Shown one piece after another: positions 1-8,439 of a stretch of DNA of 64,000 bases. Where the stretch lies: assembly GCF_030915445.1 (NCBI RefSeq), contig NZ_CP133264.1:2976001-3040000 (forward strand). The letters run 5' to 3'. The notes below the pieces were generated by a model. The model made no database searches. It saw only the letters and a list, made by a program, of their open reading frames with translations, and was not told where the DNA came from. The position numbers were made by a program, and so were the translations under genes. Numbering within the stretch: the stretch's first letter is position 1; the number at the start of each line of letters is the position of its first letter. The DNA comes from Clostridium sp. OS1-26 (lineage in GTDB: Bacteria; Bacillota; Clostridia; Clostridiales; Clostridiaceae).

Positions 1-1
1 C

Positions 2-928
2 TGTCCATTTCACGTTAGAATTTATAAATCAAGAAAGAGAAGTTATCGAGAGCTTCCAATGAGGCTTTGTGAGCTTGGAACTGTCTATCGTTATGAAAAA
101 TCTGGTGCACTTCATGGTATGCTTAGAGTAAGAGGATTTACTCAAGATGATGCTCATGTAATCTGTAGAGAAGATCAATTTGTGAATGAAGTAAACCAAA
201 TAATTGACTTTGCCTTAGAAATGAATAAAGTTATGGGCTTTGATAAGTTAAATGTTTATTTTTCAGTGAGAGATCCTGAAAATAAAGAAAAGTTTATTGA
301 TAATGAAAAAGTATGGGTACTTGCAGAAACTACACTTGAAAATATATTAAAGGAAAGAAATATTGAATATAAAAAGGATATTGGTGGAGCAAAATTTTAT
401 GGACCAGCAATTGACATGAAGGCTGTAGATGCTATGGGAAGAGAATGGCAGGGAACAACAATACAGCTTGATATGAATCTACCAAGTAAATTCCAAATGG
501 CTTATATTGGTGAAGATGGACAAGAACACGTTCCAATTATGCTTCATAGGACATTATTAGGCTCAATGGAAAGATTTGTAGGAACATTAATTGAACATTA
601 TGCAGGTGCTTTTCCACTTTGGTTATCACCTGTTCAAGTTAAAATACTCACAGTAAATGAGGAATGCATTGAAAGAGCAGAAGAACTTGAAAAAGAACTT
701 CATAGTCAAGGCATAAGAGTAGAATTAGACTCCTCAGCTGAGAGAATAGGTTATAAAATAAGATCTAGTCAGCTAGAAAAAGTGCCTTACATGATTGTAA
801 TAGGTAAAAAAGAAGTAGAAAGTGGAATGATATCTGTTCGTTCAAGAAAGAACGGAGATTTAGGTGTAATTAATCCTAAATTATTTATCCATAAAATTCT
901 AGAAGAGATAGAAACAAAAGAAAGATAG
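2..928 (+). CDS. thrS: Threonyl-tRNA synthetase, C-terminal part (5' end outside window)
   Basis: Class II aminoacyl-tRNA synthetase that charges tRNA-Thr in the cytoplasm. The reading frame is open from base 2: it starts with CPFH and runs without a stop into RLCELGTVYRYEKSG, so the ATG at 59 is internal and the gene enters from upstream. Visible are the motif 2 region (GTVYRYEKSG and RVRGFTQDDAH), motif 3 (MLHRTLLGSMERF) and the anticodon-binding domain (FPLWLSPVQV onward) with the usual C-terminal end near FIHKILEEIE. The N-terminal TGS and editing domains are not in the window. The family assignment is secure. A strong hairpin follows the stop. Confidence 0.97.
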   Translation, partial: CPFHVRIYKSRKRSYRELPMRLCELGTVYRYEKSGALHGMLRVRGFTQDDAHVICREDQFVNEVNQIIDFALEMNKVMGFDKLNVYFSVRDPENKEKFIDNEKVWVLAETTLENILKERNIEYKKDIGGAKFYGPAIDMKAVDAMGREWQGTTIQLDMNLPSKFQMAYIGEDGQEHVPIMLHRTLLGSMERFVGTLIEHYAGAFPLWLSPVQVKILTVNEECIERAEELEKELHSQGIRVELDSSAERIGYKIRSSQLEKVPYMIVIGKKEVESGMISVRSRKNGDLGVINPKLFIHKILEEIETKER

Positions 929-940
929 AATAATATTATT

Positions 941-990
941 TATAATCAAAAGAGACAACAAGTAGAAATTCTTGTTGTCTTTTGATTATA
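941..990 (+). terminator. Rho-independent terminator of thrS
   Basis: Long inverted repeat: TATAATCAAAAGAGACAACAAG on the left pairs with CTTGTTGTCTTTTGATTATA on the right, with a two-base bulge and an eight-base loop. It sits directly after the thrS stop codon. The right arm itself contains a run of T. Confidence 0.85.
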
Positions 991-993
991 AAT

Positions 994-1257
994 ATGGAGG
1001 TGGTTATCATCAACATTGAAGATAGAAAATCATCAAGTTATATTATAGGAATTTTTCTACCAGTATTAATAGTAATGCTAGTTATTTTATATGAAGTTAT
1101 ATTTGACTGTTTTAATAAATACACTACTATAATAACGAACACATTTATCTTTTTCATGTGGATTAATATAGGAGTTAGAGAAATTGCTATTAATAAAAAT
1201 AAAATAGGATATTATATTCTCTCAACTTTTTTAGCAATTATGATGATTCTATATTAA
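994..1257 (+). CDS. Small hydrophobic membrane protein, unknown function
   Basis: I do not recognise this protein. It is about 87 residues. A short polar N-terminus (INIEDRKSSS) is followed by three hydrophobic stretches (IIGIFLPVLIVMLVILYEVI, a second around TNTFIFFMWINIGV, and a third at the C-terminus), so it is probably an integral membrane protein with three helices. The start is unclear. A GGAGGTGG sequence overlaps the ATG at 994 and would suit an initiation a few codons later, where only ATC/ATT codons exist, while a TTG at 982 lies inside the terminator arm. It reads away from thrS and converges with the next gene. Confidence 0.5.
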   Translation: MEVVIINIEDRKSSSYIIGIFLPVLIVMLVILYEVIFDCFNKYTTIITNTFIFFMWINIGVREIAINKNKIGYYILSTFLAIMMILY

Positions 1258-1269
1258 ATAATACACTTA

Positions 1270-1893
1270 CTATTTATGACAAACTATATATCTTAGAACT
1301 GTTTTTAATTTAGGCTTCGCAGTCTTTCTTGTATCTGAAATATAAATCTCTCTGTGTCTTAGAGTTGTTATTTGAAGATTATTTTCTTTTATAAATTTTT
1401 TCATCTGTTCAAAACTTTTTGGTTCATCATCATATGAGCCTATATGCATCATTTGAACAGATAATCCATCTTCCATTGTTTCAAAAGTTACATCATCTAA
1501 TAAAGGATGATTTTTTTTCTTCCTAACATTTTCAAAGGCTTTATGAGCTACTTCTTGTGTTACAAAATCAGGTTGTCTAATCATTATAGTATATAGCAAT
1601 TCGTTTTTATTTAATGTATCAGATTGTTTACCGGTTTCCGTTAAGTCCCATATACCTTCAAGTGGATAGACAGTATACTCATAGTAACCATCTGGAGTAT
1701 AGCCTTGTTTTGGCATCATTCTAACGGCATAGGCTAAAGAATATAAAACACCTATTTTTTCGGAGAATTCTTCACCATTTGGGTTTCCTTTTCCACTTAT
1801 CATAAAAAAATTTTGTTTTGGTACTGTTATTAATTCAGGCTTCTCTTTCGGTAAATATAAATTCTTCTCCTGCCTTTTCCATTCGAATTTCAA
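1270..1893 (-). CDS. GyrI-like small-molecule-binding domain protein
   Basis: Stand-alone protein of about 207 residues resembling the GyrI-like/effector-binding family (the fold used by AraC-type effector domains and the gyrase inhibitor GyrI). The family is thought to bind small hydrophobic or drug-like molecules; the ligand here is unknown. Typical sequence features are KFEWKRQEKNLYLPKEKP, VPKQNFFMISGKGNPN, YTVYPLEGIWDL and the C-terminal TLRHREIYISD. I place the start at a TTG (complement of 1891-1893), giving (M)KFEWKRQ: it has a GAAGGGA ribosome-binding site a few bases upstream, whereas the ATG at 1926 has none. No operon partner is visible. Confidence 0.75.
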   Translation of the reverse strand: MKFEWKRQEKNLYLPKEKPELITVPKQNFFMISGKGNPNGEEFSEKIGVLYSLAYAVRMMPKQGYTPDGYYEYTVYPLEGIWDLTETGKQSDTLNKNELLYTIMIRQPDFVTQEVAHKAFENVRKKKNHPLLDDVTFETMEDGLSVQMMHIGSYDDEPKSFEQMKKFIKENNLQITTLRHREIYISDTRKTAKPKLKTVLRYIVCHK

Positions 1894-1980
1894 AATATCC
1901 CTTCTCTCTATTAAGTTTATAAACAAAATGTATCATACTAAATATGACATCATATTGTCGTATTATATAATATTTATATA

Positions 1981-2178
1981 AATAATTCATATGGACAGCC
2001 GCAAGGAATTGCGATACTTAATATAAATAAATTAAGGGAGATATTAATAGCTGAAATTGATGCGATAAATGGTTATGCTAACCATATTGCAAATTCAAAC
2101 ATGGAAGACATTAATGCAGCCTGGAAAAGTATCATGGGAGATGAAAAAAAACACTATGGTTGTATTCAAAAATCTATA
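1981..2178 (+). pseudogene. Ferritin-like/rubrerythrin-family protein remnant
   Basis: Reading from about 1993 the plus strand encodes GQPQGIAILNINKLREIL followed by a helix with AEIDAINGYANHIANSNMED and GDEKKHYG. These are the helix and metal-ligand features of short ferritin-like proteins (E...H pairs). No start codon lies in frame upstream and the similarity stops where the convergent regulator gene begins, so only the N-terminal half survives. I infer a 3' truncation at or near the end of the ArsR gene. The upstream segment has no ribosome-binding site in this frame. Confidence 0.55.
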
Positions 2179-2852
2179 TCCCACTTTTTAGATAGTTGTT
2201 CTTTACCTTTAATTGTTAACTTAATAGCTCTACTATTTTCAGTACGCTCTATCCATTGATTATTAAAAAATATATTCATTAGAGCTTTTCCTACACTACC
2301 AGCTACGTGATGTTTTCTCTCACTCCAATCTAAACACATTCTGCAGTAGCATCTTTTTTCTTTCTTTAATAACTCAATGCTTACTCCATTGGACTCAAAA
2401 AAATTTTCCCCTTCTATACTTAAGTTCCAACCAGCCTCTGATTTTACAATATAATTTTTTTCAAGTAACCAATCAGTAATTTGTACTCCTATTTTTCCAG
2501 CTAAATGATCATAGCAAACCCTACCTGAATATAACATCTGATTTTCAATACTTTGATTTAATGACCTTGAAGGTTTTAAAGGAGAAATTTGAAGCCAACT
2601 CTCAAGCATTTGAGCCAACTCTTTATTACTTATTTGATAATAATGAAATCGTCCATGTTTTTCCATAAATATCCATTGTAATTCAGTAAGCTTTGCTAAA
2701 TGATAAGAAGCAGTATGAGATTTAATTCCAGCAATTCTAGCTAACTCATTAACAGTGTGAAATTCACCATCCATCATCACCATAAGAATGGTAGAGCGTG
2801 ATTTATCAGCTAAAATTTCAGCTAATTGCGATATTTGTGGAGTTCCAGTCAT
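2166..2852 (-). CDS. ArsR-type winged-helix transcriptional regulator
   Basis: DNA-binding repressor-type protein of 228 residues. Residues 1-90 form an ArsR-like winged helix: ILADKSRSTILMVMMDGEFHTVNELARIAGIKSHTASYHLAKL is the helix-turn-helix and FMEKHGRFHYYQI the wing. The C-terminal part carries several Cys/His residues (CYCRMCLDW, KHHVAGSVG) that might bind a metal or report redox state; this is inference. A GGAGG site lies just upstream of the ATG. It is divergent from the PEP-mutase-family gene at 2981, so it probably controls itself and that gene. Confidence 0.85.
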   Translation of the reverse strand: MTGTPQISQLAEILADKSRSTILMVMMDGEFHTVNELARIAGIKSHTASYHLAKLTELQWIFMEKHGRFHYYQISNKELAQMLESWLQISPLKPSRSLNQSIENQMLYSGRVCYDHLAGKIGVQITDWLLEKNYIVKSEAGWNLSIEGENFFESNGVSIELLKKEKRCYCRMCLDWSERKHHVAGSVGKALMNIFFNNQWIERTENSRAIKLTIKGKEQLSKKWDIDF

Positions 2853-2879
2853 ATATATATCCTCCTGATAATTTCATAT

Positions 2880-2895
2880 ATCGATGAGCATTGAT
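2880..2895. promoter_or_regulatory. Candidate operator in the ArsR/PEP-mutase divergent region
   Basis: Imperfect dyad ATCgATGagCATtGAT (12 of 16 positions symmetric) about 30 bases upstream of the regulator start and 85 bases from the divergent gene. Position and symmetry suit an ArsR-family dimer. There is no direct evidence of binding. Confidence 0.35.
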
Positions 2896-2980
2896 GTATC
2901 TATAGTATATAATAAATTATGCAAATTGTACAAAGAATGAGTTTATAGATAATAAAAATACTTATGGAATGAGGTGAAAT

Positions 2981-3820
2981 ATGGATATTACAAAGCAATT
3001 ATACTTAGCAAAACAATTTCAAGAAATTCACCATCGGAATAAAATGTTTATTCTTCCTAATGCGTGGGATGTTGGTAGTGCAGTTATATATGAAAAATTT
3101 AATTTTCCAGCAGTTGGAACAACAAGTGCTGGATTCGCTTATAGTTTAGGTTATTCTGATGGAGAAAAAATTGACTTTGAACATATTGTTCAAATAGTAA
3201 AGCAAATAACTCAAAGGATATCTATTCCTGTGAGTGTAGACATTGAATTAGGTTATGCTGACACAATTGATGGAATAGTGGAAAATGTAACTAAGATTAT
3301 TGAAGCTGGAGCAGTTGGAATCAACATTGAAGATGGCTATTCCAACCAAACTCCTTATCTAGAAGATTTGGATATTCAAATAAAAAAAATCCAGGCTATA
3401 TCTAAGCTTAAAGAGAAATTGGGAATTCCTTTTGTTATTAATGCCAGAACTTGCGTGTTTTTTATTAAAGCAGGAAAAGAGGAAGAAAGGTTATCTATTG
3501 CTATTGAAAGAGGCAATGCTTTTCATAAATCAGGTGCTGATTGTATTTTTATACCTGGTGCAATTGAAGAATATAATATTTCAAAATTAATAGAAAATAT
3601 TCCTGCACCTATTAATATTCTTGCTACACCTATGACAAATAATTTAGAAAACTTAGAACGATTAGGAGTTAGACGATTAAGCCTTGGCTCTGCTCCGATT
3701 AGAGCCGCTTATTCAAATCTAATAGAAACAGTAAAGCAGATACAGGATGAAAACAAAATTTCAAAATTACTGGATCACGATTTTTCTTACGAAATAGCTA
3801 ATAAGATATTTGCACGTTAA
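2981..3820 (+). CDS. Isocitrate lyase/PEP mutase superfamily protein
   Basis: TIM-barrel enzyme of 279 residues in the PEP mutase/2-methylisocitrate lyase superfamily, which makes or breaks C-C or P-C bonds next to a carboxylate using Mg2+. The family signatures are present: FILPNAWDVGSAVIYE, VGTTSAGFAYSLGYSDG, the metal-binding acidic loop SVDIELGYAD, GINIEDG and INARTCVFF. The KKCGH motif of true isocitrate lyases is absent, and no phosphonate genes are next to it, so the substrate cannot be named. Likely a carboxy-phosphonate or 2-methylisocitrate/oxaloacetate-type lyase. It has its own GAGGTG ribosome-binding site and is probably regulated by the divergent ArsR gene. Confidence 0.85.
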   Translation: MDITKQLYLAKQFQEIHHRNKMFILPNAWDVGSAVIYEKFNFPAVGTTSAGFAYSLGYSDGEKIDFEHIVQIVKQITQRISIPVSVDIELGYADTIDGIVENVTKIIEAGAVGINIEDGYSNQTPYLEDLDIQIKKIQAISKLKEKLGIPFVINARTCVFFIKAGKEEERLSIAIERGNAFHKSGADCIFIPGAIEEYNISKLIENIPAPINILATPMTNNLENLERLGVRRLSLGSAPIRAAYSNLIETVKQIQDENKISKLLDHDFSYEIANKIFAR

Positions 3821-3893
3821 TTATATAAATATAACTCAAGTACATAAATACTGTTTATATTAATAAAATTAAAAACATGGAGGGGATGAGAAG

Positions 3894-4174
3894 ATGTTAA
3901 AGCAGTGGAAGGTTTGAATACTACTTTTTAATGAAGTTGAGGTATTGGATTTTGTAGGTCCATTTGAGGTTTTTTCACTTACTACATATACAGAATCTAA
4001 CTTAAAGTTCAGCGCAATGTTAAGTTCGTAGATGAAACCTCAATTATGACATTAGGTGGTATATCTGCTGGAATTAATATGTCATTTCATATTATTAAAA
4101 AACTTTTAGAAGAAGAAATAGCTAATGCTACAGCTAAAAGGATGGAGTATGACATTGATATTCAAAGCATCTAA
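3894..4174 (+). pseudogene. DJ-1/PfpI (GlxA-like) protein remnant
   Basis: An ATG with a good GGAGGGGATGAG ribosome-binding site is followed by an early stop. Beyond it the frame resumes with LFNEVEVLDFVGPFEVFSL, the N-terminal signature of DJ-1/PfpI proteins. The sequence then jumps to DETSIMTLGGISAGINMSFH and ends with a helix (KRMEYDIDIQSI). The middle of the domain, including the catalytic cysteine elbow, is missing, so this is a pseudogene with an internal deletion plus frame breaks. Confidence 0.65.
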
Positions 4175-4216
4175 TCAATGATAATTATTAGCAATGCTCT
4201 TGCCTGTAGTCATAAT

Positions 4217-4435
4217 TAAAAAACGAATAATTTACTGAAGCACCGCATTATTCGATTTTTAATTATGCGGTGTTTTTCTGCCGAAATACAAAAACTATGC
4301 GCAATATCAAGAGCAGAAATTCTCCTTTGTTTTATCACTTATTAGATTAATGATTAATATGAAAATAAAGCGACATAACTTTTGAAAATGAAAATATGAA
4401 AAATGTTCTTTGAAAATTGAATAATGCGGTGTTAA
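4217..4435 (+). repeat. Intergenic repeat copy R1 (terminator + boxA-like + third arm)
   Basis: Full-length copy of the island's repeat. It has a 5' box (AAAAACGAATAATTT), a left arm CACCGCATTATTC (4241-4253), a near right arm ATGCGGTG (4265-4272) followed by TTTTT, a small second hairpin region around GAGCAGAAATTCTC, a boxA-like TGTTCTTTGAAAATTG (4404-4419), and a distal arm GAATAATGCGGTG (4419-4431). The distal arm is a perfect 13-base reverse complement of the left arm. Confidence 0.8.
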
Positions 4436-4469
4436 TAAGTAAAAATAACTATGTGAAATTATGTAAATA

Positions 4470-4478
4470 TGATATAGT
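4470..4478 (+). promoter_or_regulatory. Extended -10 promoter for the DUF1847 gene
   Basis: TGATATAGT, followed by ATCATTAGTTAACTGAAAAT, a downstream sequence that recurs at other promoters of the island. No clear -35 box. Confidence 0.45.
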
Positions 4479-4545
4479 TATCATTAGTTAACTGAAAATG
4501 GTAATTTGTGATGACATATTTTTAACATTAATGGGAGGGTTAAAT

Positions 4546-5175
4546 ATGTATACTTGTGCTATGTGTAGTGAAAATTATTGTAAAAAAGGAGAACTTGAAA
4601 AATTACCCCGTAATTGTCCATGCAGTGAAAAAGAAGAACAAGAAAAAATAAAGAAATTATATAATGAAGAGCAAAATTATAAATTAGCATATAACTCAGC
4701 ATTAGTTGAAGCAGAAGGATACTGTAAAAACACAAGACTTGAAGAGATAATGGATTTTGCAAATAAGTGTAATTTTAAAAAGTTAGGAGTAGCTTTCTGT
4801 GTAGGTTTAAATAAAGAAGCAAAAATATTATGTTCAATATTAAAAAATAATGGGTTTGAGGTTAATTCAGTTGCATGTAAAAATGGAAGCATACCTAAAG
4901 AATTTTTAAATATTAAAGATAGTGAAAAAGTAAGCCCAGGTACTTACGAGCCAATGTGTAATCCTATAGGACAAGCAATATTTTTAAATGAATCTAAAAC
5001 AGAACTTAATATAATTTTAGGTTTATGCGTAGGGCATGATACTTTATTTATAAAGTATTCCAATGCACCTATAACTGTTTTTGCAGTAAAGGATAGAGTT
5101 TTAGGTCATAATCCATTAGCTGTAATTTATCAAGCAGAAGCGTACTATAAAAATAAATTATTTCCACAAAAATAA
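4546..5175 (+). CDS. DUF1847 domain protein
   Basis: Cysteine-rich cytoplasmic protein of about 209 residues of the DUF1847 family; function unknown, metal binding is suspected from the cysteines. Visible: N-terminal CAMCSENYCKKGELEKLPRNCPC, the central conserved KKLGVAFCVGLNKEA and VNSVACKNGSIPK, CNPIGQA, and LGLCVGHDTLFIKYS. I start at the ATG at 4546 (MYTCAMCSENY), which has GGGAGGG seven bases upstream; an ATG 16 codons earlier lacks a site. It is a single-gene unit lying between repeat copies R1 and R2. Confidence 0.85.
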   Translation: MYTCAMCSENYCKKGELEKLPRNCPCSEKEEQEKIKKLYNEEQNYKLAYNSALVEAEGYCKNTRLEEIMDFANKCNFKKLGVAFCVGLNKEAKILCSILKNNGFEVNSVACKNGSIPKEFLNIKDSEKVSPGTYEPMCNPIGQAIFLNESKTELNIILGLCVGHDTLFIKYSNAPITVFAVKDRVLGHNPLAVIYQAEAYYKNKLFPQK

Positions 5176-5269
5176 TAAGTCGTATTCACCTCAAAACTTG
5201 ATACTCAAACAGATGTATATAATAAAAATTTCGAAATATTCTCATTTGAGGTAACAATCGAAAAATGAA

Positions 5270-5425
5270 CAATTTATAAATACACCGCATTATTCAAAAT
5301 TGAATTCTGTGGTGTTTTTTCTCCTCAATTCAAAAATTAGCTGCATGAGTTGAAAATAAAGCGACATAACTTTTGAAAATAGGAATACGAACAATGTTCT
5401 TTGAAAATTGAATAATGCGATGTTA
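5270..5425 (+). repeat. Intergenic repeat copy R2
   Basis: Left arm ACACCGCATTATTC (5282-5295), near right arm GAATTCTGTGGTGT plus T6 (5302-5320), boxA-like TGTTCTTTGAAAATTG (5395-5410), distal arm GAATAATGCGATGTT (5410-5424), which has one mismatch to the left arm. It ends the DUF1847 unit and precedes the promoter of the next gene. Confidence 0.8.
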
Positions 5426-5477
5426 AAAAGAAATATTCATATTTGTTACAAAAGTGGTAATACATGTTGAGATGGCG

Positions 5478-5486
5478 TGATATAAT
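5478..5486 (+). promoter_or_regulatory. Extended -10 promoter for the flavodoxin-fold reductase
   Basis: TGATATAAT, a perfect extended -10, followed by the recurring TAACATTAGTTAAGTCAAAA. About 60 bases upstream of the start codon. Confidence 0.6.
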
Positions 5487-5550
5487 TAACATTAGTTAAG
5501 TCAAAATAGTAAAATTTAATGAAAAGAATTTGTATTTAGAGAGGTCAAAA

Positions 5551-6330
5551 ATGAAAAAGGTTACCATTTTTATCGGGAGTCCGGGAAAGCAGTCAACTTA
5601 TCAAGCTGTTGAAGAATTTGTCACAAACTTCAAGGCACACGTGGAGATTAATTTTGAGTATGTTTTTTTAAATGACTATAACCTTGGAAATTGCAAAGGT
5701 TGTAAGTTATGCTTTAACAAAGGAGAGGAATACTGTCCGTTGAAAGATGATCGAGATTTACTAATTGAGAAAATAAACAATTCAGATGGAATAATTTTTG
5801 CCACCCCTAATTACGCATTTAATGTAACGGCGATTATGAAGAACTTTTTAGATCGGTTATCCTTTATTTTCCACCGTCCACGTTTTTTTAGTAAGGCCTT
5901 CATGGCTATTGTTTTTCAAGGAATATACGGAGGAGCTGCTATTGTAAAATATCTAGAAACCATAGGAGAGAACTTGGGATTTCACGTGGCAAAAGGATGT
6001 TGTTTGACGGCATTAGAGCCTAGAACAGCAATTGAACAGAAAAAAATAACGCAAGAACTCAATAAGGCCTCCGTAAGATTTTACAAGGAACTTATGCGTA
6101 CCACGCCACTAACTCCTTCTTTTTTCAAGCTGATGATATTTCGAATGAGCCGTACAAATATAAGTATAATTCTGGATGAAAAATTCCGAGATTATCGCTA
6201 TTTTAAAGAAAAAGGTTGGTTTGAGTCTGATTATTATTATGATGTTTCATTAGGGATCATTAAAAAGCTGACAGGTCGATTCTTTGATTTTTTAGGAAAA
6301 CAGGTGGCTACGCATAAACTTCGAACTTAG
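5551..6330 (+). CDS. NADPH-dependent FMN reductase-like/flavodoxin-fold oxidoreductase
   Basis: Predicted cytoplasmic FMN-binding oxidoreductase of about 259 residues. The N-terminus FIGSPGKQSTYQAVEEF is the phosphate-binding loop of the flavodoxin fold. NCKGCKLCFNKGEEYCPLKDD is the cysteine-rich segment seen in iron-sulfur-flavoprotein-like reductases, and GIIFATPNYAFNVTAIMKNFLDR is the second FMN-binding loop. The C-terminal ~90 residues are basic and amphipathic and may be a membrane-association or dimerisation extension. I start at the ATG at 5551, with AGAGAGG upstream. Electron donor and substrate are not evident. Single-gene unit between repeat copies R2 and R3. Confidence 0.85.
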   Translation: MKKVTIFIGSPGKQSTYQAVEEFVTNFKAHVEINFEYVFLNDYNLGNCKGCKLCFNKGEEYCPLKDDRDLLIEKINNSDGIIFATPNYAFNVTAIMKNFLDRLSFIFHRPRFFSKAFMAIVFQGIYGGAAIVKYLETIGENLGFHVAKGCCLTALEPRTAIEQKKITQELNKASVRFYKELMRTTPLTPSFFKLMIFRMSRTNISIILDEKFRDYRYFKEKGWFESDYYYDVSLGIIKKLTGRFFDFLGKQVATHKLRT

Positions 6331-6449
6331 CAAATTGCCATAAGGCTTTAAGAAAGGAAGCATATAAAAGATTTATGTGAGGATCTTTTTTTAGTAAGTA
6401 ATATAATTTATGTTACGACTTCTCCTTATTTAATGACCAAACTATAAAA

Positions 6450-6565
6450 AACGAATAATTTGTTTAACATCGTATTATTCAGAAACGAATTTTACAGTGT
6501 TTTTACGTCACACTTCAAATACTATGCGTAATATCAAGAGCAGAAATGCTCTTTTGTTTTTATGT
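6450..6565 (+). repeat. Intergenic repeat copy R3 (terminator part only)
   Basis: The 5' box AAAAAACGAATAATTT is followed by AACATCGTATTATTC (6466-6480) pairing with GAATTTTACAGTGTTTTT (6487-6504), then a second hairpin AAGAGCA-GAAA-TGCTCTT with a T tract (about 6536-6562). The boxA-like and distal-arm parts are missing here. Confidence 0.75.
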
Positions 6566-6671
6566 TATAATTTTTATAATGGGTAAGTCAAAAAGATAAT
6601 GTAATATGACATATTGTTGTCACATTCATAATGGTATTATTAAGTCATGATTAATGAAAGGAGTTGCCAAC

Positions 6672-7460
6672 ATGAATGACTCAAGAGAAATTATAACTTT
6701 AAATAAAGAAAACATTGATACTGAACATATTTGCTGCGCTATATCAGATAAAAAATGTACTGAAGGATATCTGAAGAAAAAGGAATGGCTGAAACAACAG
6801 ATTTCAAAGGGATATGTGTTCAAGAAATTTAATGTTAAACATAAAGTCTTTATTGAATACTGCCCATCTGATATAGCTTGGTTACCTATTACTGCACCAA
6901 ACTATATGGTGATAAATTGTTTTTGGGTTGCAGGACAATATGCCGGAAAGGGATATGGAAAAAGGCTTTTAGAGAACTGCATGAAAGACTCTGCAGATAA
7001 GGATGGAATTGTAGTTCTTACAAGTAGTAAAAAGAAATCATATATTTCAGATAAGAAGTTCTTCATAAGGCAAGGCTTTGAAGTTTGTGATACAGCTCCT
7101 CCATATTTTGAGTTATTAGTTTATAAAAATAATCCTAATGCCATAAGCCCTACCTTTAATCAATCTGCTAAAGAAAATGTCTGCAGCAATAAAAATGGCT
7201 TAACAGTATATTATTCAAACTGTTGTCCTTTTACCGAATATTACACTAATACAGTGTTAAGAGAATTGGCAAGCAGAGAAGGCATACCATTAGAGATCAT
7301 TAAGATTGATAATAAAGAACAGGTGAATGATCTGCCATCAGCTTTTAGTATTTATAGTGTGTTTTATAAGGGTAAATTTATTACTCATGAGATTTTAAAT
7401 GAAACAAAATTCAATAAAGTCATAGATGGTATAAAGAATGGTGTATACGATAAAAAGTAG
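6672..7460 (+). CDS. GNAT N-acetyltransferase with YoaP-type C-terminal domain
   Basis: Two-domain protein of about 262 residues. Residues ~30-150 are a GNAT fold with the acetyl-CoA loop VAGQYAGKGYGKRLLENCM. Residues ~170-260 (TVYYSNCCPFTEYY to VFYKGKFITHEIL) match the YoaP-like/thioredoxin-like extension, with a CC pair at the position of a redox motif. This architecture is common in Clostridium and Bacillus, usually of unknown substrate. The start at 6672 (MNDSREII) is chosen because AAAGGAG precedes it. A promoter at 7481 separates it from the next gene. Confidence 0.85.
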   Translation: MNDSREIITLNKENIDTEHICCAISDKKCTEGYLKKKEWLKQQISKGYVFKKFNVKHKVFIEYCPSDIAWLPITAPNYMVINCFWVAGQYAGKGYGKRLLENCMKDSADKDGIVVLTSSKKKSYISDKKFFIRQGFEVCDTAPPYFELLVYKNNPNAISPTFNQSAKENVCSNKNGLTVYYSNCCPFTEYYTNTVLRELASREGIPLEIIKIDNKEQVNDLPSAFSIYSVFYKGKFITHEILNETKFNKVIDGIKNGVYDKK

Positions 7461-7480
7461 AAATATAATTTTCAAATATA

Positions 7481-7489
7481 TGGTATAAT
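7481..7489 (+). promoter_or_regulatory. Extended -10 promoter for the DUF2164 gene
   Basis: TGGTATAAT, an extended -10 about 80 bases upstream of the start at 7570. Confidence 0.5.
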
Positions 7490-7569
7490 TGTTTTAGAGT
7501 GTTTAGTTCATACTTGTAATTTATTGTAGCTTAAATATGAAGAAAGATAATTTTAGATGGAGGTACGGT

Positions 7570-7806
7570 ATGATGGATAAAAGTAAAATCAAGTTAACTA
7601 AAGAGAAAAAGGAAGAAATGGTTTCTGCAATAAAGAACTATTTTCTAAATGAAAGAGAAGAAGAAATAGGTGATTTGGCCTCAAATTTGATGCTAAACTT
7701 TATTATTGAAGAATTAGCACCAGAATTTTATAATCAAGGGGTTTATGATTCTTACAAATATATGAATGACAGAAGCGAGGATTTATTGTCTATTCAAATA
7801 TATTAA
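7570..7806 (+). CDS. DUF2164 family protein
   Basis: Small cytoplasmic protein of 78 residues, DUF2164 family, function unknown. The conserved features are IKLTKEKKEEMVSAIKNYF, the acidic EEIGDLASNLMLNFIIEELAP and FYNQGVYDSYKYM, close to the full family length. Start at ATG 7570 with TGGAGG a few bases upstream; ATGATG gives two possible adjacent starts. It could be co-transcribed with the effector-binding gene that follows 80 bases later. Confidence 0.85.
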   Translation: MMDKSKIKLTKEKKEEMVSAIKNYFLNEREEEIGDLASNLMLNFIIEELAPEFYNQGVYDSYKYMNDRSEDLLSIQIY

Positions 7807-7888
7807 CTTGTATAGCCTTTACAATTATAATATAACATTCTTGCTAGGTATAAAAATAAAAATTTAAAAAAGTAAGGAGAAGTGTTTT

Positions 7889-8353
7889 ATGGAACCAAAA
7901 ATTATAGTTGATAAAGAATTTAAAATTATTGGCTTAAAAAAGTTGATTAAACCAGGAAGTGAAGCAATACCTGATTTGTGGAGTAATTTTTTTTCAAGGA
8001 GATGTGAGATAAAAAATGAAGCAAAACCGGATATTGCTCTTGGTTTAAGTGAGTGCCTGAGTATTAAGGCTGATAGTGAGTTTAATTATTGTGCTTGTGT
8101 AGAGGTAACTGACTTTAATGGTATTCCAAAAGGAATGATAGCTAAAACAATTTCTCCTTCAAAGTATGCGGTGTTTACTCATAAGGGACCAATGACCGAA
8201 CGAAATAAGACACTTAACTACATATATGTCACCTGGTTACCAGGCTCAGGGTATGAGTTGGCTGAAACTGATATAATAGAATTGTATGATTCAAGGTCAA
8301 TTGACATTTCAAGTCCTAATTGTGAGTTTGATATTTATATTCCTCTTAAATAG
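7889..8353 (+). CDS. AraC-type effector-binding (GyrI-like) domain protein
   Basis: Stand-alone effector-binding domain of 154 residues, without any DNA-binding part. Typical features are the opening IIVDKEFKIIGLKKLI, the central CACVEVTDFNGIPKGM, the SKYAVFTHKGPM strand and the ending CEFDIYIPLK. Such proteins bind small ligands and are thought to act in drug or stress response; no ligand can be read from the sequence. AAGGAG precedes the ATG. A terminator hairpin follows 25 bases after the stop. Confidence 0.85.
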   Translation: MEPKIIVDKEFKIIGLKKLIKPGSEAIPDLWSNFFSRRCEIKNEAKPDIALGLSECLSIKADSEFNYCACVEVTDFNGIPKGMIAKTISPSKYAVFTHKGPMTERNKTLNYIYVTWLPGSGYELAETDIIELYDSRSIDISSPNCEFDIYIPLK

Positions 8354-8377
8354 GATATAATTTCGTTAAATTTTTCG

Positions 8378-8420
8378 AAAGCCTAGACGTAGACTTATGC
8401 GTTTTGGCTTTTTTATTTTT
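8378..8420 (+). terminator. Intrinsic terminator after the effector-binding gene
   Basis: AAAGCC...GGCTTT stem with an inner ACG/CGT pair, followed by a long T-rich run. Confidence 0.75.
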
Positions 8421-8439
8421 TATATAGAAACTGAAGAAA

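Noticed and set aside
982..993. TTG at 982 as start of the small membrane gene
   Set aside because: It lies inside the right arm of the thrS terminator and has no ribosome-binding site.
2981..3820. Phosphonate biosynthesis locus
   Set aside because: The PEP-mutase-family gene has no phosphonopyruvate decarboxylase or other phosphonate gene next to it. The apgM-type gene 45 kb away is better explained as a mutase homologue.
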